A stretch of DNA of 38,978 nucleotides from Chara braunii. Taxonomy: Eukaryota > Streptophyta > Charophyceae > Charales > Characeae. The notes under the pieces are model-generated. The model was not told the origin of the DNA and made no database searches. It saw nothing but the letters and a program-made list of their open reading frames with translations. The DNA lies in contig BFEA01000404.1 of assembly GCA_003427395.1 (NCBI GenBank), positions 1,468,653 to 1,507,630 of the forward strand, given 5' to 3'. Both the position numbers and the translations under genes were made by a program. Positions 21,501 to 33,530 of this stretch are shown in pieces. How positions within the stretch are numbered: the first letter of the stretch is position 1; each line of letters opens with the position of its first letter.

Positions 21501-24500
21501 TTTATGGACAGACGATTCACGCAGTTTTGCCGCCGGGAACTAGGCAGAAGGGACACAGTTTTGCCATTGGTGGTGGCTTGAACACAGATACGCAACCTCC
21601 ATGGTATGTAACATCTATTGCAATTTGACATTTCATGAAGAAGATTTTTCATCATAACCAAGAGAAGGGGTGTCCAGATTGCTCTTGCATGGAAGTGGTC
21701 ATCAGACTGCCGACGTAGAGAGAGGAGGGCAAGGAGAGCAAATGCACGGTAACTACATGGTAGGGATGATTTCATTGCTTTTCAACGTCAAACACGGGGG
21801 GGAAAGCTTCACTAGGTGGAGCTGTGATGCATACACAGTGTGAAAAAGACAAAGCAACAGCAGATTATGGAAGAAGGAAGGCAAGGTTGGATCGACCAAA
21901 GACGATGAAGTGGTGTACATCATCAAGTTATGAACATTACCTGCCACATTTCCGTGTCGGTATGAACTCCCAAGGGATCCAGATTGCTCCGCACAGTTCC
22001 CTCAAACATTGTCGCTTCCTGTGCAGGCACAAAGATGAGTTTTTCACCCAACCCAACACAAAATGAAACTATAATAACTTTGCCAGTGGCCAGCAAGATA
22101 TCCTGCCCATCCACCCTAACCAGCCATATTCCATTCTAGGAGTCAACTGATTGACTGATTTGATTAACTGGCCAGATAGGATGCAAAGAATGGATGGATG
22201 AAGGAATGTATTGGTAGAAGGAAAGATGGGTGGATGGGCGGATGGATGGATCGTAACTAGCCATGATCCATAATGAAGCCATTGACCAAGTGATTGACGG
22301 ATTTGATGGACGGATGGATGGGACAGATGAGGTGGATGACACGGATTTGACAGATGGGATGGGTGGGATGGATAGACGGGTGCAATGGATGGATTGGAGG
22401 GATGGGAGAGGTGCGGGGGATGAGAGGGGTGGGAGTGGTGAGGAACACAAGAGGGATGGGAGCAATGGAAGGGATGGATGGGATGGATGGGATGGACGGG
22501 ATGGAACGCATGGGATGGATGGGATAAATGGGTGCAAATGAATGGATGCGATGGACGGGGTGGATGGGGGGATGGGATGGATGGGGTGGATGGGGTGGAT
22601 GGGGTGGATGGGATGGATGGATGGATGGATGATTTGTTGCTTGGTTGCTTGGTTGCTTGGTTGATTGGATGATTGGATGATTGGTTGATTGGATAATTGG
22701 TTGATTTGATTGATTGGTTGATTATGATTGATTGTGGTGGGATGGATGGGATGGATGGGATGGATGGGCTGGATGGGGTGGATGGGGAGAATGGGATAAA
22801 TGGGATAAATGGGTGCAAATGAATGGATGGGGTGGATGGGATGGATGGGGTGGATGGGATGGATGGATGGATGGATGGATGGATGGATGATTGGTTGATT
22901 GTTGATTGGTTGATTGTTGATGGGTGGATGGGATGGATGGGATGGATGGATGGGACAAAGTTGGCATTTTTAGAGGCCCAGTAGCGGTAGGCTAGGTCTA
23001 GGCCGGTACCAGTCCATCCAGCCTGAGTCTACAGCCTGTACGGGCAATATCAGAGTATGCAATGATGTTTCCCTCCGAAAGGGAGGAGGTACCGGTTGCT
23101 TGGGAGGCCGAGCGGCCTGGAAGTCACCGCCCAGGAGGCAAGTAGGCTGCTATATCAAGAGGCCGAGGGAAGAGCCCTGCCTCATTCTTCAGTGTGCAAG
23201 TTTGGCGACACGCTGCTGGAGCGCTGGCTGGAGCAGCGCTGGGTACTACAGCGCTGCTGGGAGGAAGCCGGGAGCTTCCACCCTGGTGGAGCTCCACTGG
23301 TAGGAGGAGGAGGGAGAAGAGGACCAAGGAGGAGAGTGGCGAGGTACCTACCTGGCTATGGCGGACACCATCTTCATCACCTTGATAGGCGCTGCATCTG
23401 GAAGGCTCCAGTTGGGGTAGTGCCGCACCAAGGAAGCTCGGGGAAGAGACAGGCATGGCGGCCTAATGAGCAGTGGCGTAGCTGCTTTGCGTTGTCCTTT
23501 GCACCGGGAGGCAGCGACATAGCTGCTTTGGGTTGTCCTTTGGACAGGAGGGTTGAGCCCTCAGTTGTTCGCCATAGCCTCAGCCTACCTGTGAGAGGAA
23601 GGAGAAGGGTGACCATGGCTATGGTGGACCTCATGTTGTGCCTGCAGTAGAAGAGGGATTCGGACATTGATTCTGGTCCAGCCATTCAACATTATTATTG
23701 TTATTTCTTGTTTGAATAAGAGGGGAGGAGATAAGGAGGAGGAGAATGGTTGGCGAAGAAGAAGAGCATTATCTTTGGTCTATGCTGGAGCACATCATCT
23801 TCTTCTTCTTTCTTACTTCTTCTTTCCCTCTCTCTCCTCTCAAGTTCATTCATTTCTTTTGCAATTGGACGGCATTGTACTTTCTGATGATTGTATACCT
23901 CAAAATTGGTCAGGATCGTAACACTAGAGATATGTTGAAATTCCTCATCTATTGGAAGTATGTGCCTCTATTTGATTAACCAACCGTCAACAAATGTTTT
24001 ACTAACTCCCCACGAGCCAAACACAGGAAGACATGCACTCACATGGACAAAGCTAACATTTATTAATCAACTTTGGGCGAGAAATACTAGCCACTTGCTT
24101 TGCTGCGGATCTGTTATTGGCATACCTGTGGAATAATTGCCAGCTTGGACCTCAAATCCTTCAGACCGATCGATGAGATGTCGATGGTGTCGATTATTAT
24201 CCGGCCTCCACAAGGTTCAACCAAGCGGAAAAGGCTCTGTATCAGGGTGGATTTGCCGCTTCCTGTCCGTCCAACTACACCCACCTTCTCTCCTCCACCA
24301 ATGGAGCAAGTAACTCCCTTGAGGACTAAAGGTGACAACAAATGATAGCGAACCTGGTCATCATTTGCCCAGCCAAAGGGGAAAAGAAGGTCAAAGAATG
24401 GCCATGATCAGTCAGAGTCGGTCCCTTTTTTTTCTGGTTAAAAGTTTAAAACTTAAAAAGCCAACCCAAGGTCACTCCCTTTTTTCTTTTTTTCTCCTTT

Positions 24501-27500
24501 TTAATGCAAAAAAGTTGTCAAACAAAAACATAGTCCGAAATGCCCAACAAATTATCAGAAATACACTCTAATATAGGCTACATTGCCGCTACAATATATT
24601 GCCACATATCCATCAACTAAAATAGTGCACTTTGCCGAACAAACCAACAAAATAGCAGACAGCATGAAGCACTCTGAAATGAGTCTGAATTTCTGAAACC
24701 TGGAAACCGTCATTTTGCCTCTTCCTGTGCGGTTCTTTCCTTTCGTCCGTACTTTGTTATTTTTTTTCACAGCTGATCTTTTATTTCTTCTTTTAGCTTC
24801 CCCCCCCGCTTGCGCATAACGCTCACCACACTGATGCAGTTCAGCGTGAACACTGAGCAGTGCCATAAAGCCACTTGCTCTATTCTTGTTTGAAATCAAG
24901 AGGGTTGTGGATCCACCAACTGATGTGCAGCTCGTTAGGAGTCATGGACGTTGCAGAGTGAATAGAATTGTTATACATTCCTTTCACCACACCCAACTCT
25001 TCAGCCCAAGTGTTCTGATTAGGTACAATCAAGGCACGCAGGGTTTGGGTGATATTTTGATACCCGGTATGCCTGGCTACGAGATCACGTATCAATTCTA
25101 CTTAAAGATTACGTATCAATGCCTATTGAAGTCTAGGTATAGGTCATGGAGGTAGGATATCAGTTTGCAATGTGCACGGAATATGAACAAGACCGATAGA
25201 CAGAAATCCGATTTGCAAAATCACGAAGTAGTCCAGATAGTCATGTGCCAAGCAGAGAGCACAATGCGCCAAGATATTATCCAAATAAGCAATACAATGA
25301 ATTTGTATGCAAATGTCGACGCTCTCTGGCCACACCAACACAGTATCAAATGTTGCTCCTACTGTCTAGCGCCTAGCGCCCAGCGCCCAGTGCCCACTAC
25401 TCAGCCTATCTACACCTATCGGCGTTCATGCAACTGGATCACATCGAAGTTGCAGACCAATGTACGTGACATCATCACCAATGCAGACCGCCAGCATACA
25501 CCAGGTACATTCTCTCTCCTCCCTCTCATCACCCCTCGTCTCCCTCTGCATGCGCCTCCTACCCGAAGACCACCATGGCTATCACCTGCTACCGCACGCT
25601 CGGCCCGGCTATGGCCACCGTGCACCCACTGCCACCGCAGCGCCTTCTCACCTCTTGTGCCCGCATGCGCCCTGGCCTTCCTGCTGAGCACAGCTTCCCA
25701 TGGCGTAGCAGCAGCGTGGCCGCATTGTCTACTCAGGCCAGAATGCCTCTGCCTGGGAAGGGCACTTTCCTTTATGGAAGGTGCGGCCCTGTTTCTGGCT
25801 GCGTGGGCCTGCGTGGGCCGCTTTCAAGTAGCTTCCAGTCGGACCCCAGTGTCTGCGCCCAGGCCTCTCTTTGCTGTTACGGGCCTGGGCCCTTTGCAGT
25901 TGGGCACGTCCAGGCTGCCCTCCCGGCTCCAAGTGTTTGCCGCATTCTCATTGGGTCGCGGTAGACGTGGGACGACAATGCTGCATTCTCATTGGCCCGC
26001 GGCATCTGTGTGATGTGTCGGCCTCCCACTGCGTGTGCCCAGGGCGCAACCACTTGAGCCCTGGGCTCAACTGTACATCGCAGCTGTTGCTTCTGGAAGG
26101 AGCCACAGAAGGCTCGCAATGTTCTGTAACCAACTGGCATGCGGAAACTGTCTGATTACCCACATACGAAAAATGTTGAAAATAGGCCTCTTGTCGATGT
26201 ACAGGTCCTCCTTCACTTACGGCGGGCACGAGGATTGGTGGGGGCCACAGCACTGAAACATTTGCATGCCCAAGAAGGGCTGCGCGAGGGCTCATTCCTT
26301 GCAAATGAGTTTCCCGCCAAAAAAAAAAACAGGAACTGGTAGGGCCAAGAGGCCGGTAGGCTGGGAAGTCATCGGGCAAAGAGGCTGGAGCCGAAGTATA
26401 TCTTTGGGAGCGGTGACCTGGCATGCCTCTTTTCTTCACTTCACGGCAGCAGTGCTGCTGGTTCGGGAGCTTGGCAGGTGTGCGCCAAGCAGCCTCATAG
26501 TGGAGAGATGCCGCTCACCCTGACTGTGGTGTTTAGGCCAAGGTGAGGTAGGAGAAGGACAGTGCAGCCTGGCGGCAGGTAGTAGAAGTGTCTGCCAGGC
26601 TATGGGGATGGAGGAGAGGGAGGAAGGAGGAAAAAGTAGGAGAGTGAAGGAGAAGACTTACCTTCTGGTATGGTGGACTGCATCTTTAATATTCTTTATC
26701 ACCTTGGTTGACCCTGCTCCTGGAAGGCCCCTGAAGGGGGTATCAGTGGTTTGACGACTTCATCTACGACAGTAGGCTTGGTGACTGAAGTGGAAGGAGG
26801 CATGGAAGTTTTGCATTGTCCTTTGAACATTCGAGCTAGGCCATACCGATTACGAACGGAGGTGTAGGAGGTCAAAGGAGGGCTGTGTATGTCGCTGGCA
26901 GTAAGGGAGAGTAGCCGGACATTGGATTCTGGCTCTTTGATTCATTATTGTTGTTTATTAGTTACAATATGATGATGCTGGGGATGATGAAAGGAAGTTG
27001 ATTGAGGTGAGATGAGGGAAAGTCAACAGTGGCTCCAACTTGTGTTTATCTTCTTTTTCCTCTTCATCTACTCTTCATTCTTCTTCCTCCCTCGACTTAT
27101 TCTCCCACCAATCTCTTTCATTTGAGTTGCAATTAAATGGCATTGTCGCTTCGTGAGTATTTGCATTTGGTGCTGACCAGGATCATAACAAAGCGAGTGA
27201 GCAAGCAAAGTGGTTACAGTCAATCGGCGCAGTTTATGGCATTTTGTTAAAATGCAGTCAAATCTTCATGGGAAGGGAACACCAAACAACTTAGGGTCAT
27301 GCCTTGCCGGTGCTATGTTTGTGCTTGATTAAACATGAAGCTGGCCATTTTATCTCCTACAAATCCATAACATAGATCCTGAAAGTGTGCAGACAATGCT
27401 GTTCAGTTAGATGCTGACGGTGTGAGGAAATGTTCCCAAGTTCACAACTGTTCCAATTGGCATGACAGCAGTTGGATGCATATGTGATGAGATGAACTCA

Positions 27501-30500
27501 CTTGTAGTTGCTGAAATTCTATACTGCCTTCAGATGGCCAGTCTGGCGGTGGTCGACATTCTTGAACAATGGGGCTTGCCTCACTTGGAATCACCGTGTA
27601 CCTGACAAGATCAGTTGCAATTGTCGCAAAGTCTGATAAATCAACATGAAAAAATTATTCGAAACCTGGCTCACTCAACACGCATCCACTGGCTTGTAGC
27701 CCTACGGACCAAATTCCATCCCCTGGATGAAATACCTGTCCATCAGGCCGGTTAGGATCCGAAGCATGCAGTGGCTTGTAGCCCACACATCTCTGCCCGT
27801 CAACCAATGGCTCCACAAGAGAAGGAAACATACGGATCCCGACCGCTCTGAAGTATGTGATATGTGCACAGACCCCACTGCCTCCTGTACTGCACTGAAG
27901 CAGCCTGGTGTACCAAGACTATCAAGAGAACGGAGGTGGCAAGGGAAGAAATGTGGGCCCTACTGTTGGGTATGGCGGAAACCGAGATCCGGTGCAGATG
28001 GAGGGAGATGACATCAACAGGCAAAGTCAGACCAGAAAGGCTAGCTACCAACAAAAGTTCTATCACGAGAGACTGGCTTCTACAAGGAAAGATTGCAACA
28101 GTGGCAGATAACAGATTGATCTGGAAGAAATGGCACAGCAAAACCCATCAAGGACGACGACCCAGTGATGGGCAAACTGAGACCATAGTCTCAACAATAC
28201 AGACAACTCTCCTCTTTTCTTGTTGCATACGAATTATATGACAGAAGCACAATGGATTCTGAGAGGAAAAGTGGTAGCGCAAGCTGACAGTCAATTGTCC
28301 TGCATAGGAGCAACCAATGCTGATCAGGGTTCCTTCGGCCAGACAGAAGGAAGCGTGTACGTGTTCACCATGTACTCCAATTTTCCGCTTGCCCGTGGAC
28401 AGGAACTGGACTGACGCTCCCCAGAATGGACAAGAAGCCAGGACCATAAGGACCTGCAAGGATTGCTGCGAGGACCATGCAAGGATTGCTGCTGAAATGC
28501 AATCAAGGAACTGCCACGGCTCAGTTTGCACGATTACCAGATGGAAAAAACGTATAGTCCAAAGGCAGAACCCAGTGTTTGCGGTTTCCTACGAACAAAC
28601 CCTGATGAAAGAGAATTTCTGGGTACAATTCGACAACATTCAACCGGGCTTCCACGGCATGTTGGTCGACAGATTGGAAAGACAGTACACAGCAAACAGA
28701 ATCCTGAAATGGATCTTACCGACACCAGAATTCCTGGCACCTCACTGCGGATCTATGACAGCGATTCTAGATGTTCAGACGGACGATCCCCCCATTTTCC
28801 CACCGGTTTGGAAATTCCAAATCGAGGAAAGGTTGATTGAAATAAGGATCTCGACCAGAACCTCTCCAATCTGTTTTCGCTGCAGAGAGAGAGGCCATCT
28901 GGGGACAGATCCCTCATGCCCCAAGTTTTCGAAACAAACAAAAGAACGGAAACTCCTACCAAACATGTTGGTGGAAGTGGAAGATGCACCTGGAATCTGG
29001 TTCGTGGCTGATTCATCATACGATGGTTGGGTTTTTGATGACAATCTGGACGAGCCAGACTGGGTGTGGCATTTTGGCGATCAGAATCCTTCTGTCAAAA
29101 AGCCAGACGTCTTCCCCCCAGCAGACAGTAGGTGGCAAAAGAAGGCAACCGGAAAAGTGAGANGTAACCCGACAAAGATCAACACCAACCCCATCACAGA
29201 TTCACGGGTTATCAGGGAGGAGAAAGCAAGAGAAGATCTATTGTGGGACCTTGACACCATCAGAGAACAGATTGAACAAGAATTCAATAAGGAACCCTCT
29301 GCTTTTAAGGAAGCACTGAAACAAGCAGAACAAGTGGATCTGCAAACATACATAAGGACCTGTTATTATATTAAAAAAAAAAGAGTCAGTCTCAGTACCG
29401 CCCTGTTTGGCACTCCTAGAGGGGCCAGAAGGAAACCCAAAACATTTTTTGTGGGGTCAGCATTAAACAACGGGAAATTAAAGACTTTTTTATGGTTGGC
29501 TTGGCCCCCTATCTGGACACCAGACCAGATAAGAGTTGTCTCCAATGAGTCCAATCTATAAGAAAAAATTTCAAAAAAAAGAATAATCAGAATCAGTCTC
29601 AGTACCGCTTTTTGCGCACATGTGATAGTATAGGGGCACACAACATAGCAGGACTACTACATTGTTGTTGAATTTATTCTAGGAGGTGCAAAGAGGGCTT
29701 ATATTGTCAAGAGACTTCAGTCTTCAGTGTGTTGTTACTTCGGTGTGCTCTTGGCTTGTCATTTTGCCTTTAATCCAGCTTATTCATGATTGGACTTCTG
29801 TGAGCTTTTGCATCTCAAAACTTTTAGTTCTCAGTGGCCGGTTCCTTGCATTTAAAAAGAAACAGAGAAAAAAATCAAGGCCCATAGGAGGTGTACCCAC
29901 TGTTTGATTCGTTCGACAGAAACCATCTTGTTCTCCAACTGGCATGTGCTAAGGACAAGAAAGCAGACGCACGTACTGAGGGTAAGCCCATAAGAGAGTG
30001 ATATGCCCACCATACCTGCATCATACACAAACAGGACATTCTGGGTGAGGAGTGTCTTTGGTAGGTAGTGTGTGAGCAAGAGTCAAGACTGAGGGGGAGG
30101 GGGGGGTAACAGATGGCACCAGATGGCATCTCTCAGAACACAGGAGGGCTGCAGCAATGGACGCCTCTCAACAGACCAGCACACAGCACAATGATTAATA
30201 ACCAAGCCAGATACCACATCCCTGCACTTTCTCCTTTGACAAAGTTCCCTCCTGTTCTCATCCCTGAATGGCTTCATTCATACAACACTCAACCTCCAAG
30301 AGTCTCCATAGGCATGCAATACAGGACCCATAGGATAAGTGAGAACAGACTCAGGAAGGAAAAAAAGAAACAGAGCTTACGGCCATGATTCCATCACCGC
30401 GGCTATATCGGTCAGGTTTCCTCGCAGCTAGATAGTCAGGGGCAAAACACGAAAAAAAGTGAACGATACAATAAGCCATAAACATAAACTATGTCATCAA

Positions 30501-33491
30501 AACACACTCTCTTCTCAAACTCGAGTTCCAGCATGAGTGTGAATTGGGGGACCTGATGGTTTGACTAGAACTAAAACCAAGATTAAGAAACACACTACAC
30601 GCTGGCCAGCCATTCATGCCTTACAAAGACCCAAGGAATAGAGTTCAAAACCAGGAGAGAGGCACAACAGCACCCAAATAGCACGGGCTCTTGATGCACA
30701 GGTCAGGACCTTTTCTTGGTGAAGAAAGGGAATTATAACGGGCATTCAAGTGATGTCTCACCAGGGTTGATGGCGTGCTGAGCAGGTGCTGTGAGCAGCA
30801 TCGCTGTCACAGTGAGGATGAACGCTGCAATCAACTCCAGCCGGAGTCCCAGCCACTCGTTTGCCGCCAAATTATGAAAATTTGCCCGCAAATTGTCATC
30901 TATTCTTTGCAAATTCTCCCCTGCAAATCGTTCTTCTTGTCTGAAGGCCCGAATGGAGACAGCGCCAGCAAGTGTTTCCGCAAAGTGGTGGATGATAGGT
31001 GACTTTGTGATTGCCTCCAGCCGAGTCAATTCGCGGGAACTTGAAAGGAAGTATCTCTGATAGCATGCAACAGCAGCCAAACACGGTCAGAATGAACGAA
31101 CAGAACGGAACATGCATTCTGCGTCTAACTTCCATGACATCTTACTGCGAAGCTATGAACATATGAGATGTGGAGAGGAGGCCTCTTGATGGCATGCTAC
31201 TGACTAACTCATACCGAAGCTCGGTGCATTTGAACCTGAAGAAGGCTATCTAATTAAACAGATGTCGTTCATAGTCAAGAAGTTGCCAAGCACGCAGGAA
31301 GAGGAGAAAAATATGGAATCGCCGTTCCCTTTATCCCATAGTTGAGCACATAAGACACTGATAAACAGATCCTGATGGTACACATGTAACTACCAATAAA
31401 CAGATCCTCATGGATACAATAACCTTAGGTGCTAAAACCCCATTTTCTCCCTTTTAAACAGAGCCTTATGGTTCTGGCTCCATTCCCATTCTGGGGAGCA
31501 TTGGTCCGGTTCCACCGGCAAGTCAAAAGAGCAGTACAGTTTGTACACACCCAATGCTCCTCCTCGTTATGGTTGGGAGGCCCAAGTGGACAGCATTGAT
31601 TACTTCCCCTAGGAAGATTGTACCACCCCTCACCCCTGCCTGATCTGGCCTCATTGACTTATTTCTGAAGCCCAGGGACTTCACTTCTTGGTTGGCCTCT
31701 TGTTTGTAGCATTGATTGGGGATCTGCCTCGTACTTGCTCCTCTCAGCTGCTGGGCCGTCGGATACTCTTGAATAACTAGAGCTGTACAATGCTTTCTAT
31801 TTCCTCACTTTCCTTCCTCGATGAGCCCTGCTTCTACCTTGTCCCACAGCCTAGTCGTGGTTTATAACTATCTTTCGAGAATTCTGTATAAAGTTACTAT
31901 AAACCCTAAACCCTAAACCCTAGGCTGTCTATGGCTTATCGTACTCCATTGAGTCTATGAATGCTCGCTGTACGGAGAGTGTGCTACTCGCAGACGGCAT
32001 TAGGAGGTTGGAGGCAAAAGCGGAGCCAGGTTAGAGTGTGGGTGCCTTGAGTTGATTGACTGCAGCAGACCGTACAGGTGATGTATCTTTTCTTTCTGAC
32101 CATGTAATGGTGACGGGAGAGAGGACTGGGAGAGGAGGAAAAGAAGCGAATGAAGAGCATAAGGGACGTGGAGAAACACTAAGGGAAGAGGGCAGAAGGA
32201 AGAGGTGGTCTGGATCATGCAGTCAGCATCAAATGAGAGATTCATCCACAGGGTGGGGATAGGGAGGTGCGGCATCTTGGAAAGGGAGGAGGAGGAGGAG
32301 CCAACGTTCTCTCAAAGTTTCTTTCTTTGAAGGAGCTAAGTGCGATATTGATGTCATCAACATAGTTAAGTACCCGAATGTTCTGAGCCTGGCAGAAGAG
32401 TTCTGTATGTTGAGCTACCCCGGTAAGGTCGTTTTGGCTGGGCTTGACGTGAAGGAACACCCGGCTGTAAGGCACGACAACACCTGTGTCCGGAGATTGG
32501 AAGCTGGACTGGGGGGTAATCTGGCCTGCGGGGTTAGCATCCCTGGTAAGCGAATCGGCATCTGATGACTCGTCGGAGAGCGGTGTGTTCCCTGGCCTGG
32601 AAGACAAAATTTGTGGCGCGGCGTTAAGTGCCACGAAATCTGGAAATTCATGGATGCAGTGGCAATTTAGTGCCGGGGGGGCGCCTGCGCTCGTAGGATG
32701 GTAAGGGCTGAGAGAAGTAATATGCCTTGGTACGACTCTGGGCAAGGAAGTGAGCGTTGGGAGCATTTTTTGACATGTCCCCCCCCCCTGCTAACTTGGA
32801 TGCGCCTGCAGTGCGGCAAGTGGCGTATGAACCTGGACTTGGACCCAGGATGGAGGGACACACTGTACCAGGGCGATTTTGCTGACCTCACTCGGACGCA
32901 GAGTCTGTTTTTCATTTGTCGTCCATGAGGGTATGAACTGCGTTTTTTTAGCAGTGAAGTGAGGTGGTGTGAATAGCATAGATAATGGGAACAGTATTTA
33001 ATAGCTACGTAGGCAATTTCCTCAATCTGGGTGGCGTATGAGTAGAACGGTCGAGTATCCTTGATGGCGTTATGATCAAGGAGCGTCGGGAAGGAGGTGA
33101 TGGCGCCATGACAAGTAAAACTCATTATGGCCTCATTCTACTCCATGTGATCCAAAGCTTCTGATCATTATGTCAGAGAAACACCGAGCATCAAGCGAAC
33201 CAAAGATTGTAGCAAAATGCTCAACACAAAAGAGCTGATTACACAATTGATGAAACAGTAGAACTGAAACCTCTCAGGAGACAATTGGGAAAACATCACA
33301 TGAATACAGAGGCCTTGAGTCAGTCTGTACAGCAGAGAAAGGCTTCAAAGGATTGATGCACCTCCAGTTAGTTATATGCACTGTAACCCAGAAACCTACC
33401 CATAAAAAATCACGTGTACGGGTAGTTTCACAACTATCGCAGTCCTGCCCACCATCGTTATCATCATCAGCATCATCATCGTTATCATCGT

Positions 33492-33530
<39 letters not shown>

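Larger units (their letters stand above)
16885..21940 (-). other. ABCC intron (exons 6-7), 5.1 kb with degraded repeats
   Basis: The longest intron. It holds a SINE-like copy (about 17830-18060), two unassigned coding-like stretches (17282-17629 plus, 19757-20317 minus), a hairpin at 20880-20899 and a 27-bp duplication at 21377-21430. A frame near 19400-19582 (plus) also looks mildly protein-like but has no motif. Confidence 0.65.
22019..24125 (-). other. ABCC intron (exons 5-6) with minisatellite and LTR-like copy B
   Basis: Contains the GGAT-type minisatellite (22180-22957) directly followed by candidate LTR copy B, then about 200 bp of unassigned sequence before exon 5. Confidence 0.85.
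24354..27501 (-). other. ABCC intron (exons 4-5) with retroelement debris
   Basis: Contains the gypsy RT/IN remnants (24880-25345), a repeat-family 3 copy (25350-25620) and candidate LTR copy C (26320-27190). A long plus-strand frame (25165-26013) lies antisense to the RT remnant and is not a gene. Confidence 0.8.
27602..29900 (-). other. ABCC intron (exons 3-4) hosting a LINE-like ORF1
   Basis: Nearly the whole intron is retroelement-like sequence in antisense to the gene, including the zinc-knuckle ORF ending at 29561. Confidence 0.8.

Noticed and set aside
22180-22957. CRISPR array
   Set aside because: Repeats are contiguous degenerate short words without unique spacers, in an intron of a eukaryotic gene.
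22069-22967. Pro/His/Ser-rich minus-strand ORFs (up to 249 aa)
   Set aside because: They are translations of the GGAT minisatellite.
25165-26013. 282-aa plus-strand ORF
   Set aside because: It begins antisense to the RT remnant, crosses repeat family 3 and has no recognisable domain.
29081-29641. Minus-strand ORFs opposite the LINE-like ORF
   Set aside because: They are shadows with no ABCC exon pattern.
32242-33125. Minus-strand ORFs in the first ABCC intron of the window
   Set aside because: They overlap each other in different frames with no domain, and the flanking exon phases do not need them.
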